Positions 17,945-25,981 of a DNA stretch of 52,322 nt are shown one piece after another. Location of the stretch: the NCBI GenBank assembly GCA_029237685.1, contig JAQZBV010000006.1:1-52322 (forward strand). Reading direction: 5' to 3'. The first letter of the stretch is position 1. Every line of letters starts with the position of its first letter. The position numbers and the translations under genes were made by a program. The stretch comes from Cytophagaceae bacterium (GTDB taxonomy: Bacteria > Bacteroidota > Bacteroidia > Cytophagales > Cytophagaceae). The notes below the pieces were generated by a model that saw nothing but the letters and a program-made list of their open reading frames with translations, had not been told where the DNA came from and did no database searches.

Positions 17945-18283
17945 ATGACCTACCTCAACAGACCACTCGTTTACAAAGGACACAATGGCGCGCACATCAA
18001 TACCGATGGTACATGGGTATGCGGAGGCGCTTATACAGGGGCACACCGCAATCCCAATGGATTTTGGGTGGTAGGCGGCGCACACGATGGAGCACATCCT
18101 AATCCTGACGGTTCATGGGCCTGTGGTGGGGCCTATAAAGGCGCACATCAGGGCAGCAACGGCAAATGGTACTGCGGAGGAGAACATACCGAAGCACACC
18201 GCAACGTAGACGGTACCTGGTCAGTGGGCGGTGCTTATACCGGCGCCAAGAGAAATCCGGATGGCAGTTGGGTTTGTGTTTAG
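17945..18283 (+). CDS. Protein of six tandem 17-residue Gly/Trp/His repeats
   Basis: A 112-residue protein almost wholly built of six 17-residue units. The consensus is GAYTGAHRNPDGSWVCG; examples are KGHNGAHINTDGTWVCG and GAHDGAHPNPDGSWACG. Every unit keeps the Gly-Ala (one Glu-Ala), Asn, Gly and Trp positions; Cys precedes the final Gly or chain end in units 1, 3, 4 and 6. There is no signal peptide or membrane segment. The pattern suggests a small beta-repeat fold, possibly metal-binding through His and Cys; I know no named family. The ATG at 17945 starts the conserved part. Confidence 0.75.
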   Translation: MTYLNRPLVYKGHNGAHINTDGTWVCGGAYTGAHRNPNGFWVVGGAHDGAHPNPDGSWACGGAYKGAHQGSNGKWYCGGEHTEAHRNVDGTWSVGGAYTGAKRNPDGSWVCV

Positions 18284-18301
18284 TCTTCTACTTAATTAAT
18301 A

Positions 18302-18754
18302 ATGTCAACTCTTCCTTCTTCTGTCAAATGGATTCAGTATTTACTGAAATTCAGATTGATCATGATGGCTTGCCTGATTCTAATCGTTGGGCTAGTCTTG
18401 TATTATAAACCACAAAACGAATTCCTTCAGGGCTTTGTCGAAGGCGTTATCAAACAAAGTGGCGTAACTGATGAATCCTTTAGTTATACAATGGCCTTTC
18501 TCATAGGAACAAACCTGATTCCTGCGTTGGCTATTATCTTCGAATACGATTTTCTAAGAAGAAAGAAAGCGCTAGGCTTTTGGATTTGTTTTACACTGGA
18601 TTTCATCTTTATTGCAGCAGGCCGTAGTTTACCTCTAATCAGTCTGGTTATTCTGGTATTGGGATTGACTAAGGGTACAAAAGAATATTTCTCGAAAGAT
18701 AAAATAAAAGAAAGCGAAAGATTAAACCTATTGGACGATGAAAGCATTTTATAA
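18302..18754 (+). CDS. Hypothetical membrane protein
   Basis: A 150-residue protein with about three or four transmembrane segments (IMMACLILIVGLVLYY, FLIGTNLIPALAIIFEY, FWICFTLDFIFIAAG, LPLISLVILVLGLTKG) and a charged C-terminal tail (KDKIKESERLNLLDDESIL). I do not recognise the family. It begins 18 bp after the repeat-protein gene, so the two may be cotranscribed. Its 3' end overlaps a short open frame at 18738 that begins like a signal peptide. Confidence 0.6.
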   Translation: MSTLPSSVKWIQYLLKFRLIMMACLILIVGLVLYYKPQNEFLQGFVEGVIKQSGVTDESFSYTMAFLIGTNLIPALAIIFEYDFLRRKKALGFWICFTLDFIFIAAGRSLPLISLVILVLGLTKGTKEYFSKDKIKESERLNLLDDESIL

Positions 18755-18917
18755 ATACATTTTCATTTTACTAAGTTTATTCGCAACTCAGACTTATCAA
18801 TCAGTAAAACGTATATTTCCTAAAGAACAAAAAAAAGGAGATCTTTTCATACACATGAAAGGATCTCCTTTTTTGAATTATGCAAAAGATAAAAACTATT
18901 CTTTACCTATTCCATAA
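18738..18917 (+). pseudogene. Possible gene stub: signal peptide without a body
   Basis: An open frame of 59 codons begins MKAFYKYIFILLSLFATQTY, which looks like a signal peptide. It overlaps the end of the membrane protein gene by 17 bp in another frame. The frame then runs through a terminator hairpin (18831-18873) into the converging outer-membrane gene, so the later part is not plausible as protein. It may be the remnant 5' end of a lost secreted-protein gene, or chance. Confidence 0.3.
18831..18873. terminator. Bidirectional terminator before the outer-membrane protein gene
   Basis: AAAAAAGGAGATCTTTTCAT pairs, with one mismatch, with ATGAAAGGATCTCCTTTTTT over a four-base loop. It serves the plus-strand genes and the converging minus-strand gene. 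Confidence 0.92.
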
Positions 18918-19522
18918 GTGAGACCAATGTTGAAAGACACATTGCGGTTAGCAGTAAATTCCCCATCCTCAGTATCTTTGTACACATTCATGAATCCATT
19001 GTAATACACAAGGTCTGTGGTCAGCCATACTTTTGGAGACAACCTGAAGTTGACACCGAATGCTGCACTGGCACCCAAATCAATCGCATTGACCTCATCC
19101 GTCACGTCTTGAGAGAATTTGTCACCGTCTTCATTCTCGAAAGTTTCATTCGCGCCGATCGCAATACCCAACGTAGGAGCAAGTGTAAATTTAGGACGAA
19201 TGTTGTGGGTATAATCATTCAGGAAATAAGACACTCTAACCGGTATACGGATATAGTCTAGACTGGAGGTGAACGTATTACCGTCTCTTTCTACCTTAAG
19301 ACCTTCTCTGCTGAACTTCGCATCAATACCCACGGCCCAATGTTGGGTAGAGCTGTATGTGAATGTCAGTCCACCGTTGAAAGCCGGATTAAATGCCTTA
19401 TCGCCGACATAAGAATACCAGCTGTGTCCGAATCCACCGGTGATACCTATTGAAGTACGTTGTGCCTGAGCGGTAAAAGAGATCACTAATAGCAAAGTGA
19501 ATAGTGTAAATAGTTTTTTCAT
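18896..19522 (-). CDS. Outer membrane beta-barrel protein (porin-family fold)
   Basis: A 208-residue secreted protein starting MKKLFTLFTLLLVISFTAQAQ, a clear signal peptide with AQAQ cleavage. The rest alternates hydrophobic and polar residues as in small 8-stranded barrels (TSIGITGGFGHSWYSYVGD; HWAVGIDAKFSREGLKV; VSFNIGLTYGIGKE) and ends with an amphipathic last strand. This matches the porin-family/OmpW-like outer membrane beta-barrel proteins of Bacteroidota (PF13568 type). Ligand or function is unknown. An ATG 48 bp upstream is in frame, but the signal peptide fixes the start at 19522. Confidence 0.85.
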   Translation of the reverse strand: MKKLFTLFTLLLVISFTAQAQRTSIGITGGFGHSWYSYVGDKAFNPAFNGGLTFTYSSTQHWAVGIDAKFSREGLKVERDGNTFTSSLDYIRIPVRVSYFLNDYTHNIRPKFTLAPTLGIAIGANETFENEDGDKFSQDVTDEVNAIDLGASAAFGVNFRLSPKVWLTTDLVYYNGFMNVYKDTEDGEFTANRNVSFNIGLTYGIGKE

Positions 19523-19655
19523 ACAATCTTTCTTTTTTAGATACTTCCTGAAATACAAAGGAGATGCCATATAACCTTTCGTGGTAAAATTGGCGATCCA
19601 ATTTATTATATTGAGTTTTGATCTGTTCCTCTATTATAGACTTTACCTATCTTGT

Positions 19656-20225
19656 ATGTATTCCTTGCTTCAACATATCCAACGCTTCGTTTCGTTAACA
19701 GAAGAAGAAATACAACTATTGACGCCTTACTTCACTGCTAAACAAACAGAGAAAAAAGAGTACCTGTTTAAAGAAGGCCAAATTTGCCCGGCGAATTATT
19801 TTGTATCGAAAGGTTGTTACCGCTTGTATTTTGTGAATGAGAAAGGTGTAGAAAACATCGTACAATTTGCCATCGAAAACTGGTGGATCGCGGATTACAT
19901 GAGTTTGGAAAAACAAATCCCTTCCCCTTTCAGCCTTCAATCTTTGGAGACCGGAGAATTGCTGGTCTTAGAAAAACAAGTGCAGGAAGAGCTGCTGGGA
20001 AAAGTGTCGAAACTGGAGCGTTACTTCCGCATCATTGCACAGCGCGCCAATGGAGCGGCGCAAGTCAGGATAAAATACATTTCAGAATTATCGGGAGAAG
20101 AACGTTATGTTCAGTTTGCCGCATCCTTTCCTGAATTTGTACAGCGGATTCCGCAATACATGCTCGCCTCTTATTTAGGATTTACGCCTGAATTTTTAAG
20201 CAAACTGCGGGCGAAGAAAAGATAA
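19656..20225 (+). CDS. Crp/Fnr family transcriptional regulator
   Basis: A 190-residue regulator with an N-terminal cyclic-nucleotide-binding-like beta-roll (LFKEGQICPANYFVSKGCYRLYFVNEKGVENIVQFA) and a C-terminal helix-turn-helix (MLASYLGFTPEFLSKLRAKKR). The arginine typical of true cAMP binding is not seen, as in many Bacteroidota Crp-like proteins. ATG 19656 gives the usual start MYSLLQHIQRFVSL. The gene directly precedes an AhpD-like gene 78 bp away on the same strand; such pairs are common, so it may regulate that gene. Confidence 0.88.
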   Translation: MYSLLQHIQRFVSLTEEEIQLLTPYFTAKQTEKKEYLFKEGQICPANYFVSKGCYRLYFVNEKGVENIVQFAIENWWIADYMSLEKQIPSPFSLQSLETGELLVLEKQVQEELLGKVSKLERYFRIIAQRANGAAQVRIKYISELSGEERYVQFAASFPEFVQRIPQYMLASYLGFTPEFLSKLRAKKR

Positions 20226-20251
20226 CTTACGTTTCTTAATCTACATTAAGT

Positions 20252-20279
20252 TTTTCCAAGGCTACTTTCCATAGGTTTG
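20252..20279 (+). promoter_or_regulatory. Candidate promoter of the AhpD-like gene
   Basis: TAGGTTTG at 20272-20279 matches the Bacteroidota -7 box TAnnTTTG exactly. A T-rich TTTTTCC at 20251-20257 could be the -33 region. The gene starts 25 bp later, so the AhpD-like gene can be transcribed apart from the regulator. Confidence 0.6.
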
Positions 20280-20303
20280 TTTCAACCTAAAAATAAACAC
20301 ACC

Positions 20304-20741
20304 ATGGAAAACAGAATCAAAATAGATCAGGTCCTACCGGAAGCTTACAAAGCCATGTATGTCTTTTCCGCTGTTGGGAAACCCAAGCATTTAACGCCCT
20401 TGCAAGCGGAGTTGATCAAAATCAGAGCCTCACAGATCAATGGCTGCGCCTTTTGTCTGAACATGCACACGATCGATGCACGCAAGCTGGGAGAAACCGA
20501 ACAACGGATTTACACGGTCTCTGCCTGGAGAGAAACAGCCTATTTCAGCACAGCAGATCAAGCCATACTTGCCTTGACCGAAGAAGTGACCCTCATCCAC
20601 CAACACATATCAGAAGCCACCTATCAAAAAGCTACTGATGTGCTGAGCGAACAACAAATCGCGGAAGTCATCATGACCGCTGTCGTCATCAATTCCTGGA
20701 ACAGAATTGCGATCGCTACCGGCATAACGGCGTCAGAATAA
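20304..20741 (+). CDS. Carboxymuconolactone decarboxylase/AhpD-family protein
   Basis: A 145-residue protein of the CMD/AhpD family. The core is IRASQINGCAFCLNMHTIDARKLGE with the redox pair Cys-Ala-Phe-Cys and the following His, as in AhpD-like peroxidase partners. The rest (ETAYFSTADQAILALTEEVTLI; EVIMTAVVINSWNRIAIATG) fits the family over its whole length. It probably acts as an alkylhydroperoxidase-type disulfide protein. Upstream lies a Crp-like regulator. The stop TAA is followed after 2 bp by eight TTAGTTG heptamers. Confidence 0.9.
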   Translation: MENRIKIDQVLPEAYKAMYVFSAVGKPKHLTPLQAELIKIRASQINGCAFCLNMHTIDARKLGETEQRIYTVSAWRETAYFSTADQAILALTEEVTLIHQHISEATYQKATDVLSEQQIAEVIMTAVVINSWNRIAIATGITASE

Positions 20742-20743
20742 AA

Positions 20744-20862
20744 TTAGTTGTTAGTTGTTAGTTGTTAGTTGTTAGTTGTTAGTTGTTAGTTGTTAGTTTT
20801 CATAACTTATTTGTCCTTTTGTATGAATAACTATAACTTACAACTAACAACTACAAACTACC
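20744..20862. repeat. TTAGTTG heptamer array with inverted arm
   Basis: Seven TTAGTTG units and a final TTAGTTT run from 20744 to 20799, starting 2 bp after a stop codon. An inverted arm (20830-20862: TAACTATAACTTACAACTAACAACTACAAACTA) ends just before the GTG start at 20867. No terminator lies between. Confidence 0.92.
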
Positions 20863-20866
20863 AGCA

Positions 20867-21172
20867 GTGGATACTTCACTATTGTTTACACAAATCCTTT
20901 GGGCCATCATCGGTCTTCCCATCATCTATTACCCCATGATACTGCTGGCCAATGTCATGAGTTTTGCCGCACCGAGAGTTCAAAAGATCACCCTTAAAGG
21001 CACGCTCTTTAGAATCTTTATGGTGGTAACAACACTTTATCCTTTGATCTATTATTTCTGCTACAAAGCTTCTGTAACTTGTGTAGAAGAAGGTATGCTA
21101 TTGGATGCTTTACTTTATGCCATTCCTCCACTGGCCATTGGAGGTACTTTGTACTGGATCTTAAAAAAATAA
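20867..21172 (+). CDS. Hypothetical membrane protein
   Basis: A 101-residue protein with three transmembrane segments (LLFTQILWAIIGLPIIYYPMILLANVMSF; FRIFMVVTTLYPLIYYFCY; LLYAIPPLAIGGTLYWIL). I do not recognise the family. The start is a GTG; no in-frame ATG lies between it and the upstream stop, and the next internal Met would remove the first helix. The start is only 4 bp from the inverted TTAGTTG arm, so the repeat lies where a ribosome-binding region would be. Confidence 0.6.
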   Translation: MDTSLLFTQILWAIIGLPIIYYPMILLANVMSFAAPRVQKITLKGTLFRIFMVVTTLYPLIYYFCYKASVTCVEEGMLLDALLYAIPPLAIGGTLYWILKK

Positions 21173-21205
21173 TCATTTCTGCGGAGCTCAGAAAGGAATC
21201 TTGCA

Positions 21206-21592
21206 TCAGCCATTCTTACGGAAGTCTACAAGCCCCGCATGCACGAAAGCGCTGTCAGGCTTATTTAACTCCCCCACCTCAATCACATGAGCAGTCGTGG
21301 TATGAAGTAGTGCAAATACTTCCTTCAATAATAGTTCGGACTGCAGCAATTCAAAATGTGGATCTTTGATGACATCTGAATAGCGTTGGTAAATTTTTCC
21401 CCTATAACTAAAACTAAGGAGAGGATTTTGGTAAACGTCTACAATGTGGGCGATTTGGTAAACGTTCTTTGCTAATTTCAAGTGCAAATTTTGTCTATGC
21501 TTAGTAGCTAAGTTGGGGTCTTCGAGGCAAGCCACGAGCTCCCATTGCTGACAGATCAACAGAGACAATTCTTCTTTGTGGTGTGTTTTCAT
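21206..21592 (-). CDS. Hypothetical protein
   Basis: A 128-residue soluble protein of unknown family, probably mostly helical (EELSLLICQQWELVACLEDPNLATKHRQNLHLKLAKNVYQIAHIVDVY), with a second helical half (LLQSELLLKEVFALLHTTTAHVIEVGELN). There is no signal peptide or motif I can name. It is a lone minus-strand gene between two plus-strand genes, converging with the membrane protein at 20867 with a 33-bp spacer. Codon use looks ordinary for the region. Confidence 0.55.
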   Translation of the reverse strand: MKTHHKEELSLLICQQWELVACLEDPNLATKHRQNLHLKLAKNVYQIAHIVDVYQNPLLSFSYRGKIYQRYSDVIKDPHFELLQSELLLKEVFALLHTTTAHVIEVGELNKPDSAFVHAGLVDFRKNG

Positions 21593-21783
21593 AGCTGTCT
21601 ATTTTAAACGTATATTCTGAATATAAACTTGTAGTAACTATTGTTGTGGAAAAAATTATCAAAACTAATTTTATTAATGGATGTTTATACATTCATAGCT
21701 ACTTGCTAATGGCTATATTGCATGCAGGCGTGATAACATGCAGTTATCGTGTGGAAACATGTTACATAAAAACACGGTACAAC

Positions 21784-22599
21784 ATGAAACTATTTACCGG
21801 TCCTTCGATCTTTCTTCTATTTCTATGTGCATGGATGACACTGTCTTCTGAGGTCAGCAGTCAACCGACAAGGGATTCCTTGTATACGACTTCCAAGGAT
21901 TCCGTTTCTATAACAACAGAACGTTTGGAACTGTTCGATTATTCTAGAAACCGATCCATTCCTGTTGCCTTATATTATCCGGATACTTTAACGATCAAAC
22001 AACCCATGGTAGTATTCAATCATGGCTATAATGAAAACCAAGGAACACCTTATTTAAGTTATGCTTACCTGAATACTTTTTTAGCGCGACACGGTTACTT
22101 TGTAGTGAGTATACAGCATGAGTTGCCTAGCGATGATCCTTTGCCCACGACAGGTAATCTGCGTGAAAAAAGAATGCCAAATTGGGAAAACGGCGTTCAA
22201 AATATTTTGTTTGTAGTGCCCGAATTAAAAACACGTTTACCCAACCTCGACGACAAACGTGTGAATGTGATCGGTCATTCCAACGGCGGCGACATCAGTA
22301 TGCTGTTTGCTACGGAGTACCCGAGAAAAACAAGAAAAGCTATTTCTCTGGACAACCGGAGGATGCCCATACCCGCTATCGACACCTTGAAAATTTATTC
22401 CCTGCGTGCCAACGACCTGCCTGCTGATGAAGGAGTCATTCCTTCGGTACAAAAACAAATCAAACATGGTATGAGCATCATCACCTTGCCCAATACCAAA
22501 CACATTGAGATGTGTGATGATACAGCAACGGAAGAACAAAAGAAAGAGATTCAGGAATATGTGTTAAAATTTTTGGAAGAGAAAGTTTTAGCAAAATAG
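21784..22599 (+). CDS. Secreted alpha/beta hydrolase
   Basis: A 271-residue enzyme with a signal peptide (MKLFTGPSIFLLFLCAWMTL, cleavage near VSSQ). The alpha/beta hydrolase fold is shown by VVFNHGYNENQGTPY (oxyanion region), the nucleophile elbow GHSNGGD, and a late His in NTKHIEMCDD. The fold resembles chlorophyllase/PAF-acetylhydrolase-like esterases of the periplasm. The substrate is unknown. I start at 21784, where the signal peptide begins; an upstream TTG/GTG extension is not supported. The next gene follows after 11 bp and may be cotranscribed. Confidence 0.85.
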   Translation: MKLFTGPSIFLLFLCAWMTLSSEVSSQPTRDSLYTTSKDSVSITTERLELFDYSRNRSIPVALYYPDTLTIKQPMVVFNHGYNENQGTPYLSYAYLNTFLARHGYFVVSIQHELPSDDPLPTTGNLREKRMPNWENGVQNILFVVPELKTRLPNLDDKRVNVIGHSNGGDISMLFATEYPRKTRKAISLDNRRMPIPAIDTLKIYSLRANDLPADEGVIPSVQKQIKHGMSIITLPNTKHIEMCDDTATEEQKKEIQEYVLKFLEEKVLAK

Positions 22600-22610
22600 A
22601 TCCATGACAT

Positions 22611-23195
22611 ATGTTACAGACACGCCCTTTAAAAGAAACGGAGAAACAGATCTTAACATGGACATTAAAAAAGGTACGACGCAATGAAATCCGTATCCTT
22701 CTTGCCATGTATTCTATTTTTTATGTAATTATCATTTTCGGTCTCTTCCGCGAGAATCCACCTGAATCCTTTTATTCTGCTGGATATACACTTATTCGCA
22801 CCTTCTTACTTCTATTTATTTATGTCCCTTTCATGTGGATCTTTATAAAAGCAGGCACATTGTTCACCATATTACCCATCAAAAAAGACATAAAAAGAAA
22901 CATCTGCTCAATAACAACGATGCTAATGACGCAAGACTCCGAAAAAAATTATTTTGTTGGAAGTTACACCGCAGATGGCAAAAGGAAATATTCCAGAACG
23001 ATCAAGTTCACTAAAAAAACACTCTTCTACATTCCAGCATCGGCCTTGTATGCTGAAAAGTCTGAACTGAAAACGAGTGATGTTTATCAATATATTAGAG
23101 AAGGCAAGATCTACGAAGTTGAATTTGGGGCTGCCTCACACATTATCTTTTCTATTAAAGAATTCAACACTGTTCCTGAGTATGCTTACCGTTAA
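22611..23195 (+). CDS. Hypothetical membrane protein
   Basis: A 194-residue protein with two transmembrane segments (ILLAMYSIFYVIIIFGLF and LIRTFLLLFIYVPFMWIFIKAGTLF) and a soluble C-terminal domain of about 105 residues (GSYTADGKRKYSRTIKFTKKTLFYIPASALYAEKSE). I do not recognise the family. It lies 11 bp after the hydrolase gene. The spacer to the next gene (23196-23587) is largely a GC-rich dispersed element and an operator region, so the unit probably ends here. Confidence 0.6.
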   Translation: MLQTRPLKETEKQILTWTLKKVRRNEIRILLAMYSIFYVIIIFGLFRENPPESFYSAGYTLIRTFLLLFIYVPFMWIFIKAGTLFTILPIKKDIKRNICSITTMLMTQDSEKNYFVGSYTADGKRKYSRTIKFTKKTLFYIPASALYAEKSELKTSDVYQYIREGKIYEVEFGAASHIIFSIKEFNTVPEYAYR

Positions 23196-23282
23196 CTCAG
23201 AATTCTTAACCGATTATTTTCCCAAAATAAGTATCATTGAAAATACAATGAATTGTTCTTTCATGATTTTAATCTACGCTCT

Positions 23283-23418
23283 GCGTTAGGGATCGAGCAG
23301 AAAGCCCGAAGCGCGTGAGCCCCGATGGCTATAGGGGTGCGGCAGGCGGAATGGAGCGAGAGCCCGACCGCCAAATTGAAGATAGGAAGAGCATCCTGAC
23401 GGATTGGCGGTAACGCCC
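23283..23418 (-). repeat. GC-rich structured dispersed element, copy B
   Basis: Read on the minus strand it begins GGGCGTTACC, has a hairpin CCGCCAA/TTGGCGG, then TCGGGCT, a middle with GCGCTTCGGGCTTTCTGCT, and ends ATCCCTAACGC. It has the same order of boxes as copies A and C. The hairpin arms differ in sequence from the other copies but still pair. Confidence 0.85.
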
Positions 23419-23561
23419 TAATCAATCTAAGTCAAATGCTTTTATTAACCTTACAGCAAAAGAAGCCTACCCTATTTTCAGTTTCCATTACTTATTTGGC
23501 CATTTTGGCGCTTTTTCAAAAAAAATCCTCCTCCCTATTGACATTTCTATTTTTTCTCATC

Positions 23562-23580
23562 TACTTTGAACTACAAAGTA
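23562..23580. promoter_or_regulatory. Inverted-repeat operator, site 1
   Basis: TACTTTG-AACTA-CAAAGTA is a perfect 7-bp inverted repeat with a 5-bp centre, 8 bp before the start of the membrane protein/regulator pair. The same site recurs at 24514-24532 with only two base changes. The winged-helix protein encoded between the two sites is the likely binder. Confidence 0.8.
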
Positions 23581-23587
23581 ATTTGAG

Positions 23588-24202
23588 ATGAATCAACAAG
23601 CCCTAGAAGATCTGAAAGAAATCCGATCGATCATGGATCGATCTACCCGGTTTATTTCACTGAGTGGTATATCCGGTATTATAGCCGGTGTATCGGCCCT
23701 GGCTGGAGCAGCAGTGGCCTATTGGTATTTCCAGGAAGTGATCTTTAACGCGGAATCAGCGGACTACTGGAACCAGGATGCCCAATACCGTTTCTTCCTG
23801 CTGGATGCTTTGGCCGTTTTAATCGTCGCCGTGTCCGGGGGGATTTTCTTCACCGTAAGAAAAGCGAAAAGTCAGGGACAAAAGATCTGGGATTCCACGT
23901 CCAGAAGGCTCTTGATCAACCTCTGCATCCCCTTGGCTGTTGGAGGTTATTTCTGTGCGGTACTCTTATACATGGGCTTCATTGGATTCATCGCACCGGT
24001 CACGCTTACCTTCTATGGATTGGCCCTGCTCAATGCAAGCAAGTATACATTGGATGATATACGCTACCTCGCGATCTCTGAATTGATCTTAGGAATGGTG
24101 GCGCTGTGGTTTATCGGTTATGGTTTATTATTCTGGAGTATCGGTTTTGGGGTATTGCATATAGTGTACGGATCTGTGATGTATTTTAAATACGAGAAGT
24201 GA
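23588..24202 (+). CDS. Membrane protein partner of a winged-helix regulator
   Basis: A 204-residue protein with about five or six transmembrane helices after a charged N-terminal helix (NQQALEDLKEIRSIMDRSTRF). I know no named function. It overlaps the next gene by 4 bp (GTGA), so the two are translationally coupled. This two-gene unit, membrane protein plus small winged-helix protein, is a recurring arrangement in Bacteroidota and suggests that the membrane protein modulates the regulator. Eight bp upstream is an inverted repeat (ACTTTG-N5-CAAAGT). Confidence 0.75.
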   Translation: MNQQALEDLKEIRSIMDRSTRFISLSGISGIIAGVSALAGAAVAYWYFQEVIFNAESADYWNQDAQYRFFLLDALAVLIVAVSGGIFFTVRKAKSQGQKIWDSTSRRLLINLCIPLAVGGYFCAVLLYMGFIGFIAPVTLTFYGLALLNASKYTLDDIRYLAISELILGMVALWFIGYGLLFWSIGFGVLHIVYGSVMYFKYEK

Positions 24203-24498
24203 GCGATATCATTCAACATTGGGACAAAGCGTTTGAAAACAGAGCCAGGCTGGCCATCATGTCTATCCTGATGGTGACGGACTGGGCCGATTTCAACCGC
24301 TTCAAAGAACAACTGGACATGACCGATGGAAATCTGGCCAGTCATTTGTCTGCGCTTGAAAAAGCCGCTTATATAGAAGTGCGTAAATCTTTCATCGGAA
24401 AAAAACCCAATACCTCCTACCGCGTAACGGCTGCAGGCAAAAAAGCTTTCAAACAACATTTACAGTCCCTCGAAAAATTTCTCCGCAATCAAGGGTGA
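24199..24498 (+). CDS. Winged-helix DNA-binding transcriptional regulator
   Basis: A 99-residue winged-helix regulator. The helix-turn-helix is seen in ARLAIMSILMVTDWADFNRFKEQLDMTDGNLASHLSALEKAAYIEV, and the wing in KKPNTSYRVTAAGKKAF, as in the HTH_34/MarR-ArsR group. The start is GTG, overlapping the stop of the upstream membrane protein gene. Identical inverted repeats lie before its own operon (23562-23580) and before the next operon (24514-24532), so it probably controls both. No metal-binding cysteines are present. Confidence 0.9.
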   Translation: MSDIIQHWDKAFENRARLAIMSILMVTDWADFNRFKEQLDMTDGNLASHLSALEKAAYIEVRKSFIGKKPNTSYRVTAAGKKAFKQHLQSLEKFLRNQG

Positions 24499-24512
24499 TT
24501 TTTTTTGAGCTT

Positions 24513-24532
24513 TAACTTTGAAATACAAAGTA
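24513..24532. promoter_or_regulatory. Promoter with inverted-repeat operator, site 2
   Basis: AACTTTG-AAATA-CAAAGTA (24514-24532) repeats site 1. Its left half is part of TAACTTTG (24513-24520), an exact TAnnTTTG -7 box, so a bound regulator would cover the promoter. The DUF4173 gene starts 18 bp later. Confidence 0.8.
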
Positions 24533-24549
24533 CTTTTAAATAAAACAAT

Positions 24550-25980
24550 ATGAAAACAAAAGAAACACTCTTACTCTTCGCTACCGCCTTGTGCTGTACG
24601 CTGCTCTTCTACAGACAATCCTGGGGATTGAATGTACCGGCATTTGCACTTCTGATTGTAGGGGCGCAGGCCTTATACAAACCGGAATTGCGCCACAATC
24701 GCAGCTGGCTATGGGCTTCCTTTATTACGATCGTTTCCGCACTCGCCTACTACTTTACCAATAACAGCGGTGCCGCCGCGTTATTTGTGCTCTCCGTTAT
24801 CTTCTCTTCGGGTTTACAAATGAAAGATTCGCTGCTGGCTTTTCTTCCCTTGCATGCCTTCCTGAACTTCTTTATTGCTCCGGTGGCGCTGCTCTACGAA
24901 CGCATTACTCCTACATTCGCGACGGAGAAAAAAAGTATTTCGATCCGAATGTTTGTTGTTCCAGTTTTAATCCTGACCTTATTCCTTATCGTCTATGCCA
25001 GCGCTAGTACTAGGTTGTGGGAGCAATTGAGCAGCCTGTTCATAAAGACTGATGCCACTTTTATTTTGTGTTTCATTTTATCCTTTCTCATTGTACTGCC
25101 GATCATCCGTGGAAGAATTGTGGGCTGGTTATCGTCGATAGAAAATTTGTGCGAAAAAGTAATCGGCTTTGTATCCGAACCCAAACCAAGCGATGATCAA
25201 TTAAAAATCAATCGTTTGATGAAGGAAGCTCTAATGGTGTTTGGCGGGCTCATTGTGCTCTTGACTTACCTGATCATTCTGGATGGGTATGAATTGATCT
25301 ATGGTCTCACCATGGCCTCTCTATCCGGCAATCTCCATGCAAGTATTTATATTCTGATTGCTTCTATGTTCATGGCCATTGGTGTGATCTTGTATTACTT
25401 TTCTTTACCGGTTATTTATCATTCCCATTTTGAGCGCATCAAATGGGCCGTAAATGTTTGGATCGCCTTGAATGTCGTATTGTGTATCATCTGTTTGGTT
25501 AAAAATAATGTCTATGTACACGAACTGGGCTTAACCTACAAACGCATCGGTGTGTATACTTACCTACTGACCACTATTTTTGCTTTGCTCATCACCGCCT
25601 ACAAAACCAATGCTTCACTCAACAACTGGTTATTGATCAAAGCCAATACCTGGATGGTGTATGGTGTGCTGATGATCTTTGTTTGCGTGCCTTGGGACAT
25701 TGTGATTACCCGTTATAATCTTCAATACACAAAAAATCCTGATATAGCCTACATCTATTCCCTTTCTTCCCAAGCGCAGCTGGAATACATTTCCATTACG
25801 CTGGAAAAGGACAACAGTGAAGAACAAAAAGCCTTGCTGCTGGAACAACTTAAAAATCTGAAATATTATACCATGGACGATCTGCAATCCCGACAGTTTC
25901 TATCCCTTACAGCGGAAGACCACCGCATGCTTTATCAATTTGAAGACCTACAAAAGAAATATAACCTGATCACGTTCTAA
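24550..25980 (+). CDS. DUF4173 domain-containing membrane protein
   Basis: A 476-residue polytopic membrane protein with about 11-12 helices and a soluble C-terminal tail (SLSSQAQLEYISITLEKDNSEEQKALLLEQLKNLKYYTMDDL). The helix pattern and the RYNLQYTKNPDIAYIYSLS stretch match DUF4173 (DUF4153-like), whose function is not known. It heads an operon with the DUF1361 gene (1 bp later) and dgkA (overlapping). The promoter carries the operator shared with the winged-helix regulator gene. A role in envelope stress or lipid balance is suggested by dgkA but is only inference. Confidence 0.85.
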   Translation: MKTKETLLLFATALCCTLLFYRQSWGLNVPAFALLIVGAQALYKPELRHNRSWLWASFITIVSALAYYFTNNSGAAALFVLSVIFSSGLQMKDSLLAFLPLHAFLNFFIAPVALLYERITPTFATEKKSISIRMFVVPVLILTLFLIVYASASTRLWEQLSSLFIKTDATFILCFILSFLIVLPIIRGRIVGWLSSIENLCEKVIGFVSEPKPSDDQLKINRLMKEALMVFGGLIVLLTYLIILDGYELIYGLTMASLSGNLHASIYILIASMFMAIGVILYYFSLPVIYHSHFERIKWAVNVWIALNVVLCIICLVKNNVYVHELGLTYKRIGVYTYLLTTIFALLITAYKTNASLNNWLLIKANTWMVYGVLMIFVCVPWDIVITRYNLQYTKNPDIAYIYSLSSQAQLEYISITLEKDNSEEQKALLLEQLKNLKYYTMDDLQSRQFLSLTAEDHRMLYQFEDLQKKYNLITF

Positions 25981-25981
25981 C

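Noticed and set aside
20744..20799. CRISPR array
   Set aside because: The units are 7 bp with no spacers, and no cas genes are near.
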